Made by a program: the position numbers and the translations under genes. DNA of 44,967 bases from Pseudomonas marginalis (GTDB lineage Bacteria; Pseudomonadota; Gammaproteobacteria; Pseudomonadales; Pseudomonadaceae): assembly GCF_001645105.1 (NCBI RefSeq), contig NZ_LKEG01000056.1, positions 14,984-59,950 of the forward strand, read 5' to 3'. Shown in pieces: positions 1-9,316 of the stretch (its first letter is position 1; each line of letters opens with the position of its first letter). A model generated the notes under the pieces. It saw only the letters and a program-made list of their open reading frames with translations, ran no database searches and was not told the origin of the DNA.

Positions 1-51
1 CGGTGCAACCTTTAACGTTGCGTCTTGCCCTGGGGCAAAACTCTCAAGAAG

Positions 52-127
52 TGGTGGGTGATGACGGGATCGAACCGCCGACCCTCTGCTTGTAAGGCAG
101 ATGCTCTCCCAGCTGAGCTAATCACCC
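52..127 (-). tRNA. tRNA-Val (anticodon TAC)
   Basis: A 76-nt cloverleaf reads on the minus strand. The GGGTGAT acceptor strand pairs with ATCACCC, the anticodon loop is CTTACAA (anticodon TAC), the T-loop is GTTCGATCC-like, and the CCA end is encoded (TGG at 52-54 on the plus strand). Confidence 0.96.
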
Positions 128-148
128 TTTGCTTCGTTGAGGCCGCGA

Positions 149-177
149 AATTTACGCAGGTAGCGGACCTAAGTCAA
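149..177 (-). promoter_or_regulatory. sigma70 promoter of tRNA-Val
   Basis: On the minus strand a TTGACT -35 hexamer (172-177) and a TAAATT -10 hexamer (149-154) are separated by exactly 17 nt. They lie about 20 nt upstream of the mature tRNA 5' end. The match to the housekeeping consensus is strong; function is inferred from position. Confidence 0.75.
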
Positions 178-234
178 TAGCCCGCTTGAAGTTTTTCTGA
201 AAAAGACAAAATGGCTTCAAGACGGCTATCCGCT

Positions 235-1014
235 CTACTCGCTGTAAATCATCTTCTTACTCATGCCACCGTCCACCACGAACTCTTGCCCGGTGACAAA
301 CCCCGCCTGACGCGACAGCAGCCACGCCACCATCGCCGCCACGTCCTCCACGGTGCCCACCCTGCCCGCCGGATGCTGGGCATGATCGGCGTCACTCAAC
401 GGCTCGGCACGACGCGCTGCAGGATCACGCGCATCGATCCAGCCAGGGCTGACCGCATTGACCCGCACTTCCGGCCCCAGGCTCATCGCCAAGGCATGCG
501 TGAGGGCCAACAGGCCACCCTTGCTCGCCGCGTAGGCCTCGGTGTCCGGCTCCGACTGGCGAGCCCGGGTCGACGCCAGGTTGACGATGGCGCCACCATG
601 AGCCCGCAGATACGGCGCACAGTGCTTGGCCAATAACATCGGCCCACTGAGGTTCACGGCCAGCACACGATTCCAGTAGGCCAGGTCCAGGCTTTCCAGG
701 GTCATATTGCGCGGGTCCGCCACCGCTGCGTTGCAGACCAAGGCGTCCAGGCGCCCAAACTGCCCCAATACCTCGGCGACACCTTGGGCGACTTGCTTCT
801 CGTCAGCCACGTCCATGCTGATAAACCAAGCATTCTCACCCAGCGCCTTGGACACCTTGGAACCGCGCTCGCGGTCCAGGTCGGTCAACACCACTTGCCA
901 GCCTTCGCTGATCAGCCACGCGGCAATCCCGAGGCCTATGCCACGCGCCGCGCCCGTGACCAGCGCAACACGCCCGTTACTGGCGGCCGCAGCTTCCATG
1001 GACCACTCGATCAC
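235..1014 (-). CDS. SDR-family NAD(P)-dependent oxidoreductase
   Basis: This is a short-chain dehydrogenase/reductase of 259 residues, the usual length for classical SDRs. The dinucleotide-binding motif TGAARGIGLG lies near residue 20, an NAA-type motif (VCNAAVADP) follows at about 95, and the catalytic YxxxK is YAASKGG. The likely start is a GTG whose last bases overlap the metZ stop codon (GTGA), suggesting translational coupling; an ATG at 999 would give 254 residues and is a reasonable alternative. It follows metZ in the same direction, as in other pseudomonads. The substrate is not predictable from sequence, and a link to sulfur amino-acid metabolism is only suggested by position. Confidence 0.88.
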   Translation of the reverse strand: MIEWSMEAAAASNGRVALVTGAARGIGLGIAAWLISEGWQVVLTDLDRERGSKVSKALGENAWFISMDVADEKQVAQGVAEVLGQFGRLDALVCNAAVADPRNMTLESLDLAYWNRVLAVNLSGPMLLAKHCAPYLRAHGGAIVNLASTRARQSEPDTEAYAASKGGLLALTHALAMSLGPEVRVNAVSPGWIDARDPAARRAEPLSDADHAQHPAGRVGTVEDVAAMVAWLLSRQAGFVTGQEFVVDGGMSKKMIYSE

Positions 1015-2222
1015 AAGGCAGCCAGCCCGCGAGCCAGGTCAGCTTGCAAGTCAGCCACGTCTTCGAGGCCGACCGCGATGCGGATCAGACTGTCACGGAT
1101 ACCCGCCGCCTCACGCTCCTGCGGCGCCAGGCGACCGTGGGACGTGGTGCTCGGGTGGGTAATGGTGGTCTTGCTATCCCCTAGATTGGCGGTGATAGAG
1201 ATCAGGCGGGTCGCATCGATAAAGCGCCAGGCCCCGTCTTTGCCACCCTTCACTTCGAAGCTCACCACGGCGCCGAAACCTCGTTGCTGGCGCTGGGCCA
1301 ACGCGTGTTGCGGGTGGCTCTTGAGGCCGGCGTAGTGCACCTTCTCGATACCGTCCTGCTGCTCCAGCCACTCGGCCAGCGCCTGGGCGTTGGCGCAATG
1401 GGCCTTCATGCGCAGGCTGAGGGTTTCCAGGCCTTTGAGGAAGATCCAGGCGTTGAACGGGCTCAAAGTCGGACCGGCCGTGCGCAGGAAGCCGACGACT
1501 TCTTTCATCTGCTCGCTGCGACCCGCAACCACACCGCCCATGCAACGACCCTGGCCGTCGATGAACTTGGTGGCCGAGTGCACGACGATGTCCGCGCCCA
1601 GCTTCAACGGCTGTTGCAGCGCCGGCGTGCAGAAGCAGTTGTCGACCACCAGCATGGCGCCCTTGGCGTGCGCCACTTCGGACAACGCCGCGATATCCAC
1701 CAGCTCCGCCAATGGGTTGGAGGGCGACTCGACGAACAGCAGCTTGGTGTTGGCCTTGATCGCCGCCTCCCAGCCGGACAGGTCCGCCAGCGGCACGTAG
1801 TCCACTTCGATGCCGAAGCGCTTGAAATACTTCTCGAACAGGCTGATGGTCGAGCCGAACACGCTGCGCGACACCAGCACGTGGTCGCCGGCACTGCACA
1901 GGCTCATCACCACCGCCAGGATCGCCGCCATGCCAGTGGCCGTGGCCACTGCCTGCTCAGCACCTTCCAACGCCGCGATACGCTCTTCGAACGCGCGCAC
2001 AGTCGGGTTGGTATAACGCGAATACACGTTGCCCGGTACTTCGCCAGCAAAGCGCGCAGCCGCATCGGCCGCCGTACGGAACACATAGCTGGAGGTGAAG
2101 AACATCGGGTCACCGTGCTCACCTTCCGGTGTGCGGTGCTGGCCGGCGCGCACAGCCAGGGTATCGAAAGCTACGCCATCGAGGTCGCTGTCCAACCGAC
2201 CGGCATCCCATTCCTGACTCAT
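1011..2222 (-). CDS. metZ: O-succinylhomoserine sulfhydrylase MetZ
   Basis: A PLP-dependent Cys/Met metabolism enzyme of 403 residues. It makes homocysteine from O-succinylhomoserine and sulfide, the direct-sulfhydrylation route to methionine used by Pseudomonas. The PLP lysine is in SATKFIDGQ (about K219). The cofactor phosphate contacts are represented by SRYTNPT near 68-74, and VDNCFCTP near 193-200 precedes the lysine loop. Length and motifs fit the MetZ/CGS family without truncation. It lies 65 nt downstream of purF but is separated from it by a terminator-like hairpin, so it probably has its own promoter. MetZ rather than MetB is favoured by the conserved purF-metZ neighbourhood. Confidence 0.93.
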   Translation of the reverse strand: MSQEWDAGRLDSDLDGVAFDTLAVRAGQHRTPEGEHGDPMFFTSSYVFRTAADAAARFAGEVPGNVYSRYTNPTVRAFEERIAALEGAEQAVATATGMAAILAVVMSLCSAGDHVLVSRSVFGSTISLFEKYFKRFGIEVDYVPLADLSGWEAAIKANTKLLFVESPSNPLAELVDIAALSEVAHAKGAMLVVDNCFCTPALQQPLKLGADIVVHSATKFIDGQGRCMGGVVAGRSEQMKEVVGFLRTAGPTLSPFNAWIFLKGLETLSLRMKAHCANAQALAEWLEQQDGIEKVHYAGLKSHPQHALAQRQQRGFGAVVSFEVKGGKDGAWRFIDATRLISITANLGDSKTTITHPSTTSHGRLAPQEREAAGIRDSLIRIAVGLEDVADLQADLARGLAAL

Positions 2223-2254
2223 GCTGCGACTCCTTACTCAATTCTTTATTTAAG

Positions 2255-2282
2255 ATACAAAACCGGCCCCTCAGGGCCGGTG
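2255..2282 (-). terminator. Rho-independent terminator after purF
   Basis: On the minus strand a GC-rich stem (ACCGGCCC / GGGCCGGT-type pairing around a short TGA loop) is followed by TTTTG. It begins a few nt past the purF stop and lies before metZ. Confidence 0.8.
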
Positions 2283-2287
2283 GTCAC

Positions 2288-3793
2288 TCAGTTGTTGTAC
2301 AGATCGATGATCGCACTGACCGCCTGGGTCTTGATCTTCGACGAGTCGTTACGCGCCTGCTCGATCTTGTTCAGGTAGGCCTCGTCGACGTCACCGGTCA
2401 CGTATTTGCCGTCGAACACGGCGCAGTCGAACTGGTCGATCTTGATCTTGCCACCGCCGACCGCTTCGATCAGGTCCGGCAGGTCCTGGTAGATCAGCCA
2501 ATCCGCGCCGATCAGGTCGGCAACGTCCTGGGTCGAACGGTTGTGAGCGATCAGTTCATGGGCGCTCGGCATGTCGATACCGTACACGTTCGGGTAACGC
2601 ACGGCAGGCGCAGCGGAACAGAAGTACACGTTCTTCGCACCGGCTTCGCGGGCCATCTGGATGATCTGCTTGCAGGTGGTGCCACGCACGATGGAGTCAT
2701 CCACCAGCATCACGTTCTTACCGCGAAACTCCAGCTCGATGGCGTTGAGCTTCTGGCGCACCGACTTCTTGCGCGCAGCCTGGCCCGGCATGATGAATGT
2801 CCGGCCGATGTAGCGGTTCTTCACGAAGCCTTCGCGGAACTTGACGCCCAGGTGGTTGGCCAGCTCCAGCGCAGCGGTGCGGCTGGTGTCCGGGATCGGG
2901 ATCACCACGTCGATATCGTGCTCTGGACGCTCGCGCAGGATCTTCTCGGCCAGCTTCTCGCCCATGCGCAGACGTGCCTTGTACACCGAAACACCGTCAA
3001 TGATCGAATCCGGACGCGCCAGGTAGACGTGTTCGAAGATGCACGGGGTGAGTTTCGGCGCCACGGCGCACTGGCGGGTGTGCAGCTTGCCATCTTCGGT
3101 GATGTACACCGCTTCACCCGGCGCGAGGTCGCGGATCAGGGTGAAGCCCAGCACGTCCAGGGATACGCTTTCGGAAGCGATCATGTACTCGACGCCTTCG
3201 TCGGTGTGACGCTGGCCGAACACGATCGGACGAATGCCGTGCGGGTCACGGAAGCCGACGATGCCATAACCCGTGACCATGGCCACTACGGCGTAGCCAC
3301 CCACGCAACGGTTGTGCACGTCGGTGACGGCGGCGAACACGTCTTCTTCGGTCGGCTGCAGCTTGCCGCGCTGGGCCAGCTCGTGGGCGAACACGTTGAG
3401 CAGCACTTCAGAGTCGGAACTGGTGTTGACGTGGCGCAGGTCAGATTCGTAAATCTCCTTGGCCAGTTGTTCAACGTTGGTCAGGTTACCGTTGTGCGCC
3501 AAGGTGATGCCGTACGGCGAGTTGACGTAAAACGGTTGAGCTTCGGCCGATGTCGAGCTACCGGCAGTCGGGTAACGCACATGACCAATGCCCATGTGCC
3601 CGACCAGGCGCTGCATGTGACGCTGGTGGAACACGTCACGTACCAGACCATTATCCTTGCGCAGGAATAACCGGCCGTCGTGGCTGGTCACAATACCGGC
3701 AGCGTCCTGGCCGCGGTGCTGGAGGACGGTTAGCGCGTCATACAGCGCCTGATTGACGTTCGACTTACCGACGATACCGACGATGCCACACAT
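2288..3793 (-). CDS. purF: Amidophosphoribosyltransferase PurF
   Basis: First committed step of purine synthesis: transfer of the glutamine amide nitrogen to PRPP. I set the start at the ATG giving MCGIVGIVG because processing exposes Cys2 as the glutaminase nucleophile; an upstream in-frame ATG would bury it. An AGGGG ribosome-binding site sits about 8 nt upstream. The 501-residue protein has an N-terminal Ntn-hydrolase glutaminase domain and a C-terminal phosphoribosyltransferase domain with the PRPP loop VMLVDDSIVRGTT. No [4Fe-4S] cysteine set of the Bacillus type is evident, so it is the E. coli-like class. It follows cvpA by about 40 nt, forming the conserved cvpA-purF unit. Confidence 0.97.
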   Translation of the reverse strand: MCGIVGIVGKSNVNQALYDALTVLQHRGQDAAGIVTSHDGRLFLRKDNGLVRDVFHQRHMQRLVGHMGIGHVRYPTAGSSTSAEAQPFYVNSPYGITLAHNGNLTNVEQLAKEIYESDLRHVNTSSDSEVLLNVFAHELAQRGKLQPTEEDVFAAVTDVHNRCVGGYAVVAMVTGYGIVGFRDPHGIRPIVFGQRHTDEGVEYMIASESVSLDVLGFTLIRDLAPGEAVYITEDGKLHTRQCAVAPKLTPCIFEHVYLARPDSIIDGVSVYKARLRMGEKLAEKILRERPEHDIDVVIPIPDTSRTAALELANHLGVKFREGFVKNRYIGRTFIMPGQAARKKSVRQKLNAIELEFRGKNVMLVDDSIVRGTTCKQIIQMAREAGAKNVYFCSAAPAVRYPNVYGIDMPSAHELIAHNRSTQDVADLIGADWLIYQDLPDLIEAVGGGKIKIDQFDCAVFDGKYVTGDVDEAYLNKIEQARNDSSKIKTQAVSAIIDLYNN

Positions 3794-3834
3794 GCGACGC
3801 AACCCCTACTTAATGAATCTTGACTGAACACAGC

Positions 3835-4392
3835 TTACTGAGGCGTTTTGGCCGGCAAGAGGTGTTCCTTGAACGGAAGATCAGCGGGTACGCTGATTCC
3901 GCTGGCCAGCCACTGACTGCTCCACCCCAGAATGAGGTTCTTGGACCAGTCTGCAACCAATAGAAATTTTGGCACGAGTACCGACTCCTGCCACCACGAA
4001 TCCTGCTGTACCGGCCCCAGGCTCAACAGCCCGACCGCCACGACCACCAGCAACGCGCCACGCGCAGCGCCGAAAGCCATGCCGAGAAATCGATCGGTCC
4101 CAGAGAGGCCGGTGACACGTATCAACTCGCCAATAAGATAATTGACCATTGCTCCCACCAGCAGCGTGGCGATGAACATGATGGCGCAGCCCGCGATGAC
4201 GCGAGCCGAAGGTGTCTCGATGTATCCGGCCAGGTAGACCGACAATGAACCGCCGAACATCCAGGCTACGACTCCTGCGATGATCCAGGTCAGCAACGAC
4301 AATGCTTCTTTTACGAAGCCGCGGCTTAGACTGATCAAAGCGGAGATGGCGACGACTGCAACAATCGCCCAATCAACCCAGGTAAATGGCAC
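3835..4392 (-). CDS. cvpA: CvpA family inner-membrane protein
   Basis: A 185-residue integral membrane protein of the CvpA (colicin V production) family. Four hydrophobic segments are visible, at about residues 7-23, 30-52, 62-85 and 100-122. Family members are linked to envelope homeostasis and bile or deoxycholate resistance rather than only to colicin V; the biochemical role is unknown. The start is a GTG (VPFTWVDW, read as Met), with no nearer ATG. Position directly upstream of purF matches enterobacteria and other pseudomonads and implies cotranscription. A REP-type element separates it from the upstream dedD-like gene. Confidence 0.92.
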   Translation of the reverse strand: MPFTWVDWAIVAVVAISALISLSRGFVKEALSLLTWIIAGVVAWMFGGSLSVYLAGYIETPSARVIAGCAIMFIATLLVGAMVNYLIGELIRVTGLSGTDRFLGMAFGAARGALLVVVAVGLLSLGPVQQDSWWQESVLVPKFLLVADWSKNLILGWSSQWLASGISVPADLPFKEHLLPAKTPQ

Positions 4393-4526
4393 GTTTGAGC
4401 CTACGGACGGATGAGGCGGCGCATTTTAGCAGAGCGCTGGGCTGTCGGTAAGCTGTGATTGCGGCTGCTTTGCAAATCAATAGTTTGTGGCGAGTGAATC
4501 CAATTTCAAGCACACCCTAAAACAAC

Positions 4527-4616
4527 TGTGGGAGGAGACTTACCCCCGATAGCGGACTGCCAGCCAATACACACATGACTGATCCATCGCCATCGGGGGC
4601 AAGCCCCCTCCCACAC
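4527..4616. repeat. REPIN-like pair of REP sequences
   Basis: Two inverted copies of the P. fluorescens REP motif (TGTGGGAGG...CCCCCGAT and its reverse complement ATCGGGGGCAAGCCCCC...) are separated by about 35 nt, in the dedD-cvpA gap. The left copy is degenerate (GAGACTTACCCCC instead of GGGGCTTGCCCCC). Confidence 0.85.
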
Positions 4617-4649
4617 TTGACTGCATTCCAAGCTCAAACCGCTGCGAAA

Positions 4650-5312
4650 TCAGCCGCGCTCAGGCTGGAAACGGGTCACAAACCCCTTCAGGTTCTGCTG
4701 GCGATCCAGCAAGTCCCGCAGGCGATCCGCCTCGGCACGCTCGATCAGCGGCCCGATAAACACGCGGTTCTTGCCATCGGCGCTGCGGATATAGGCGTTA
4801 TAGCCCTGGCTACGCAGCTTCTTCTGCAACGCGTCGGCGCCTTCGCGATTGCCCAGACTGGCCACCTGAATCGACCAACTGATCGGCAGACCATTCGGAT
4901 CGATACGGCTCTGCCCCACCTCCGGCTTGCCCGGTGCGGCAGGTTGCGGCGCTACCGGCTTAGGTGCAGGCGCGGGCGCAGCCGGCTTGGCGGCGGCAAC
5001 CGGCGCGGCGGGCGCCGGCTTGACCACTGGCACGCTGGGCTGCACCGGCATCGACGGTGCCTGCTGCGCGGCCACTTCATCATCGGTCGGCACGGGTTCT
5101 TCTTCCGGCAACGCCTGAGGCTCAGGCACCACCACCGGCTCAACCTGAACCTGCGGCACCGCCGGGGCTTGTGGCGCGGCCGGAGCCTCAACCACCACCT
5201 GACGCTCTTCGTCCTGGCGAGAAAACAGCATCGGCAGGAAAATCACCGCCAGCGCCACCAGAACCAAGGCTCCGACCATTCGCTGCTTGTATGCGCTATC
5301 CAGTAATGCCAT
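4650..5312 (-). CDS. SPOR-domain protein (DedD-like)
   Basis: A 220-residue bitopic envelope protein. The chosen start (MALLDSAYKQRMVG) has a GGAGGAAG ribosome-binding site and overlaps the end of folC by 17 nt, pointing to coupling. After a short cytoplasmic tail comes one transmembrane helix (about 12-29), then a long Ala/Pro/Val-rich periplasmic linker, then a C-terminal SPOR domain from about 140 (WSIQVASLGNREGADAL...). SPOR domains bind denuded glycan strands at division septa, so a role at the septum like E. coli DedD is likely. The folC-dedD-cvpA-purF order is as in E. coli. The low-complexity linker makes family assignment rest on the SPOR domain and context. Confidence 0.88.
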   Translation of the reverse strand: MALLDSAYKQRMVGALVLVALAVIFLPMLFSRQDEERQVVVEAPAAPQAPAVPQVQVEPVVVPEPQALPEEEPVPTDDEVAAQQAPSMPVQPSVPVVKPAPAAPVAAAKPAAPAPAPKPVAPQPAAPGKPEVGQSRIDPNGLPISWSIQVASLGNREGADALQKKLRSQGYNAYIRSADGKNRVFIGPLIERAEADRLRDLLDRQQNLKGFVTRFQPERG

Positions 5313-6603
5313 GTGCAGCTTCCTCCGTGGAGCGCCGGGCCAACCACTCAAGCGCCTCGGCAACACAATAAAATGACCCGAACAACAGAATCTCATCATC
5401 GGGCGTGGCAATGGCGCACTGTGCTTCAAGGGCATCGGTCACGCTTGCATACGACGCCACCGCTGCACCAAGGTTCTGCAAGGCCACTTCCAGTTCAGCG
5501 GCCGGACGGCTGCGCGGGGTATCCAGCGGCGCCACGGCCCAGGCCTGGACATTGCCCAACAAGGGCGCAACCACACCTTCCAGATCCTTATCAGCCAGCA
5601 GACCAAAGACTGCAAGGCGACGACCGACCGGCGGCGTGCGGGACAGCCGCTGCGCCAGGTACTCGGCCGCATGGGGGTTATGCCCCACATCCAGCAGCAG
5701 GTTCAGGCGCTTGCCTTGCCATTCGAACTCACGGCGATCCAACCGCCCGACCACGCGCGTGGCCAACAAGGTGGTGGCAATCTGCTCGGCGTTCCACGGT
5801 AGGTCCAGCAACAGATAGGCCTGCAGCGCGAGTGCGGCGTTTTCCATCGGCAGGTTCAGCAACGGCAGATCGTGCAACGCTACAGCCTGGCCACGGGCAT
5901 CGCGCCCACACCATTGCCAGTGCTGCTCACCGATCTCGAGGTTGAATTCGCGGCCGCGCAGGAAAAACGGGCAATCCAGCTCACGCACCTTATCCAGCAG
6001 GGTATGCGGCGGCTCCACGTCACCGCACAGCGCCGGCTTGCCCTGGCGGAAGATCCCGGCTTTTTCATAGGCCACGGATTCACGGGTATTGCCCAGGTAG
6101 TCGGCGTGGTCCACACCAATGCTGGTGACCAACGCCAGATCGGCATCCACCACGTTGACCGTGTCCAGACGCCCACCCAGGCCGACCTCCAGCACCACCA
6201 CATCCAGTTGCGCACGCTCAAACAGCCAGAACGCCGCCAGGGTGCCCATCTCGAAGTAAGTCAGGGAAATCTCGCCCCGGCCCGCATCGAGTGCGGCGAA
6301 GGCTTCGCAGAGTTGCTCATCCGTGGCTTCGACGCCATTGAGCTGCACCCGCTCGTTGTAACGCAGCAGGTGCGGGGAATTGTAGACGCCGACTTTCAGC
6401 CCTTGGGCATGCAGCAGCGCCGCGACAAAGGCACAGGTAGAGCCTTTGCCGTTGGTACCGGTCACCGTGATCACGCGCGGTGCCGGGCGGCCTAACCCGA
6501 GGCGGGCCGCTACCTGTTGCGAGCGCTCCAGGCCCATGTCGATGGCGGACGGATGCAACTGCTCAAGGTAGGCGAGCCACTCGCCCAGGGTACGCTGGGT
6601 CAT
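5296..6603 (-). CDS. folC: Bifunctional folylpolyglutamate/dihydrofolate synthase FolC
   Basis: A Mur-ligase-family enzyme of 435 residues that adds L-glutamate to dihydropteroate and extends polyglutamate tails of folates. The ATP-binding P-loop is VTGTNGKGSTCAF near residue 46. The following HSPHL-type region is present as YNSPHLLRYNERV, and LEVGLGGRLD near 140 and DVGHNPHA near 300 are family signatures. Its ATG overlaps the accD stop by 4 nt (ATGA), so accD-folC-dedD form one translationally coupled run. Length and motifs are complete. Confidence 0.96.
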   Translation of the reverse strand: MTQRTLGEWLAYLEQLHPSAIDMGLERSQQVAARLGLGRPAPRVITVTGTNGKGSTCAFVAALLHAQGLKVGVYNSPHLLRYNERVQLNGVEATDEQLCEAFAALDAGRGEISLTYFEMGTLAAFWLFERAQLDVVVLEVGLGGRLDTVNVVDADLALVTSIGVDHADYLGNTRESVAYEKAGIFRQGKPALCGDVEPPHTLLDKVRELDCPFFLRGREFNLEIGEQHWQWCGRDARGQAVALHDLPLLNLPMENAALALQAYLLLDLPWNAEQIATTLLATRVVGRLDRREFEWQGKRLNLLLDVGHNPHAAEYLAQRLSRTPPVGRRLAVFGLLADKDLEGVVAPLLGNVQAWAVAPLDTPRSRPAAELEVALQNLGAAVASYASVTDALEAQCAIATPDDEILLFGSFYCVAEALEWLARRSTEEAAHGITG

Positions 6604-7520
6604 AGGTTCGCAGGCACCGGCGGCACAACGATCGGCTCAACTTTAGGCGCGACGTAGACGGGCGTCGGCAGGCCCATCATCTGTGCCAGCAGGTTGCCCA
6701 GGCGTGGACGCAGTTCACCGCGCGGGATGATTAGGTCGATCGCGCCGTGCTCCAGCAGGAACTCGCTGCGCTGGAAACCTTCCGGCAGTTTTTCACGTAC
6801 GGTCTGCTCGATCACACGCGGGCCGGCAAAGCCGATCAGCGCCTTCGGCTCGCCGACGATCACGTCACCCAGCATCGCCAGGCTGGCGGAAACGCCGCCG
6901 TAGACCGGGTCGGTCAGCACGGAGATAAACGGGATGCCTTCTTCACGCAGACGCGCCAGTACCGCGGAGGTCTTGGCCATTTGCATCAGCGAGATCAGGG
7001 CTTCCTGCATACGCGCGCCACCGGAGGCGGCGAAGCAGATCATCGGGCAACGGTTTTCCAGGGCGTAGTTGGCGGCGCGCACAAAGCGCTCACCGACGAT
7101 GGCACCCATGGAGCCGCCCATGAACGAGAACTCAAACGCCGACACCACGACAGGCATGCCCAGCAGCTTACCGCTGACGGAAATCAGCGCGTCTTTCTCA
7201 CCGGTCTGCTTCTGCGCAGCGGTCAGGCGGTCCTTGTACTTCTTGCCGTCGCGGAACTTGAGACGGTCAACCGGCTCCAGGTCCGCGCCCAGCTCGCTAC
7301 GGCCTTCGGCATCGAGGAAAATGTCGATGCGGGCGCGGGCGCCGATACGCATGTGGTGGTTGCACTTGGGGCAAACGTCCAGGGTCTTTTCCAGCTCCGG
7401 GCGGTACAGCACCGCGTCGCAGGATGGGCACTTGTGCCACAGACCTTCAGGAACCGAGCTTTTCTTCACCTCGGAACGCATGATCGAAGGGATCAGTTTG
7501 TCTACTAACCAGTTGCTCAT
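6600..7520 (-). CDS. accD: Acetyl-CoA carboxylase carboxyltransferase subunit beta
   Basis: Beta subunit of the carboxyltransferase that transfers CO2 from biotin to acetyl-CoA to form malonyl-CoA; it partners with AccA encoded elsewhere. The start MSNWLVDKLIPSIM is supported by a GGAGAAAG site and gives 306 residues; an upstream in-frame start would add 11 residues without its own site. The N-terminal zinc ribbon has cysteines at 31, 34, 50 and 53. The crotonase-fold core includes GGSMGAIVGERF and a glycine-rich oxyanion segment ASGGARMQEA. It heads the accD-folC-dedD run. Confidence 0.97.
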   Translation of the reverse strand: MSNWLVDKLIPSIMRSEVKKSSVPEGLWHKCPSCDAVLYRPELEKTLDVCPKCNHHMRIGARARIDIFLDAEGRSELGADLEPVDRLKFRDGKKYKDRLTAAQKQTGEKDALISVSGKLLGMPVVVSAFEFSFMGGSMGAIVGERFVRAANYALENRCPMICFAASGGARMQEALISLMQMAKTSAVLARLREEGIPFISVLTDPVYGGVSASLAMLGDVIVGEPKALIGFAGPRVIEQTVREKLPEGFQRSEFLLEHGAIDLIIPRGELRPRLGNLLAQMMGLPTPVYVAPKVEPIVVPPVPANL

Positions 7521-7764
7521 GCTTTCTTTCTCCAGTACCGGTGGCTTGAACACAGCCCCGCGTATGCCCTTGAGCTAAATTCATATGTGGCGATGACACA
7601 TGCTGGACGGGGTCAGACGTTCGACCGGCCTGTTCCCGCATGTATCCTCAGCCTTCCAGACAACCTGCCAGCGCAGGGTTGCCACTTCATTTCCGGGCCA
7701 CCCACAGGCGGCGCCGGGCTGTTTTACACAGTGGTAGTTATGGACGGCGGCAGACTGCCAGCCG

Positions 7765-8397
7765 TCACATCGCACCGCTGCTGTTGCGCACGGCCTGCAT
7801 GAACGCGCGAATCTTGCTGTGATCCTTGATGCCCTTGCCCTGCTCTACTCCACCGCTGACATCCACGGCATACGGTTGTACCTGCTCGATCGCCGCCCCG
7901 ACATTCGTGGGGGTGAGCCCACCGGCCAGGATGATCGGCTTGCTCAATCCCGGGGGAATCAGCGACCAATCGAACGCCTCGCCGGTACCGCCGGGCACGC
8001 CTTCGACGTAGGTGTCCAGCAGGATCCCGCGAGCGCCACCGTAGGCGGCACACGCTGCCGCGATATCGTCCCCGGATTTGACGCGCAGTGCCTTGATATA
8101 CGGGCGCTGATAGCTTTCACATTCGTCGGGTGTTTCGTCACCGTGGAACTGCAGCATATCCAGGGGCACGGCATCCAGGGTTTCGTTGAGTTCGCAGCGG
8201 CTGGCGTTGACGAACAAACCCACGGTGGTCACGAACGGCGGCAATGCGGCGATGATCGCCCGCGCCTGCAACACATTCACCGACCGCGGGCTCTTGGCGT
8301 AAAACACCAAACCAATGGCGTCCGCCCCCGCCTCGACTGCCGCCAGCGCGTCTTCTATGCGGGTAATCCCGCAAATCTTGCTGCGAACGGCTGACAT
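7765..8397 (-). CDS. trpF: Phosphoribosylanthranilate isomerase TrpF
   Basis: A (beta/alpha)8 isomerase of 210 residues catalysing the Amadori rearrangement of N-(5-phosphoribosyl)anthranilate in tryptophan synthesis. The catalytic cysteine is in KICGITR (about residue 9) and the catalytic aspartate in LLDTYVEG (about residue 128). The phosphate-binding C-terminal loops are LAGGLTPTNV and VDVSGGVE. Length is normal. It is located between truA and accD as in other pseudomonads, away from trpBA and trpEGDC, so its transcription is independent of the main trp clusters. Confidence 0.96.
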   Translation of the reverse strand: MSAVRSKICGITRIEDALAAVEAGADAIGLVFYAKSPRSVNVLQARAIIAALPPFVTTVGLFVNASRCELNETLDAVPLDMLQFHGDETPDECESYQRPYIKALRVKSGDDIAAACAAYGGARGILLDTYVEGVPGGTGEAFDWSLIPPGLSKPIILAGGLTPTNVGAAIEQVQPYAVDVSGGVEQGKGIKDHSKIRAFMQAVRNSSGAM

Positions 8398-8461
8398 GTC
8401 GTGAAAACCTCAGGGGTTGGGCCGAGAAAGTCCCGGATGGTAACAAAAGCTTTTCCGGGCG

Positions 8462-9316
8462 TCAGCCGCCAAGTTCGCTGAAACCTGTGAGGAAGTGTGG
8501 CCCGATGAAACGCTCCGGCAATTCGAACTCGTCGCGGTACTCCACATCCACCAGGTACAGACCGAACGGATGCGCCGTGACCCCGCCGGTACGGCGAACC
8601 CGGCTTTCCAGCACTTCCTTGGCCCACGCCACCGGGCGCTCGCCGGTGCCGATGGTCATCAGCACCCCGGCAATGTTGCGCACCATGTGATGCAAGAACG
8701 CCCCTGCGCGGATATCCAGCACGATCATCTTGCCGTGGCGGGTCACGCGCAGGTGGTGGACTTCCTTGATCGGCGACTTCGCCTGGCACTGGCCGGCACG
8801 GAAGGCACTGAAATCATGCACGCCCACCAGGTGCTGCGCAGCTTCGGCCATGCGCTCGGCGTCCAGCGGGCGGTGGTTCCAGGTGATTTCTTCGTTGAGG
8901 TGCGCCGGGCGGATCTGGTCGTTGTAGATCACATAGCGATAACGCCGGGCAATGGCCTTGAAGCGCGCATGAAAATGCGCAGGCATGACCTTGGCCCAGC
9001 TGACGCTGACGTCATGGGGCAAATTGATATTGGCCCCCATCACCCAGGCTTTCATTGAGCGCTCAGCCTGGGTGTCGAAGTGCACCACTTGGCCGCAGGC
9101 ATGCACGCCAGCATCGGTACGCCCAGCGCACATCAGCGACACTGGCGAGTCGGCAACTTTGGACAGGGCCTTCTCCAGGGTTTCCTGCACTGTCAGCACG
9201 CCGGATGCCTGACGCTGCCAGCCGCGATAACGCGAGCCCTTGTATTCCACGCCCAGCGCGATGCGGTAAAAGCCTGCGGCCGCCATTTCGGCGGCCGGAT
9301 TATCTATATTTGCCAA
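8462..9316 (-). CDS. truA: tRNA pseudouridine(38-40) synthase TruA
   Basis: Converts U38-U40 in the anticodon stem-loop of many tRNAs to pseudouridine. The catalytic aspartate lies in CAGRTDAGVHA (D68 with the long start). Other family landmarks are RYRYVIYND, DFSAFRAGQCQAKSP and FLHHMVRNIAGVL. With the TTG start the protein has 284 residues; the alternative ATG at 9286 removes 10 N-terminal residues that are not part of the fold, and neither start has a strong ribosome-binding site. It is followed 64 nt later by trpF on the same strand. Confidence 0.94.
   Translation of the reverse strand: MANIDNPAAEMAAAGFYRIALGVEYKGSRYRGWQRQASGVLTVQETLEKALSKVADSPVSLMCAGRTDAGVHACGQVVHFDTQAERSMKAWVMGANINLPHDVSVSWAKVMPAHFHARFKAIARRYRYVIYNDQIRPAHLNEEITWNHRPLDAERMAEAAQHLVGVHDFSAFRAGQCQAKSPIKEVHHLRVTRHGKMIVLDIRAGAFLHHMVRNIAGVLMTIGTGERPVAWAKEVLESRVRRTGGVTAHPFGLYLVDVEYRDEFELPERFIGPHFLTGFSELGG

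Noticed and set aside
2129..3670. 513-codon open frame antisense to purF
   Set aside because: A shadow of a GC-rich conserved gene; its product has His/Val/Arg-rich composition with no domain.
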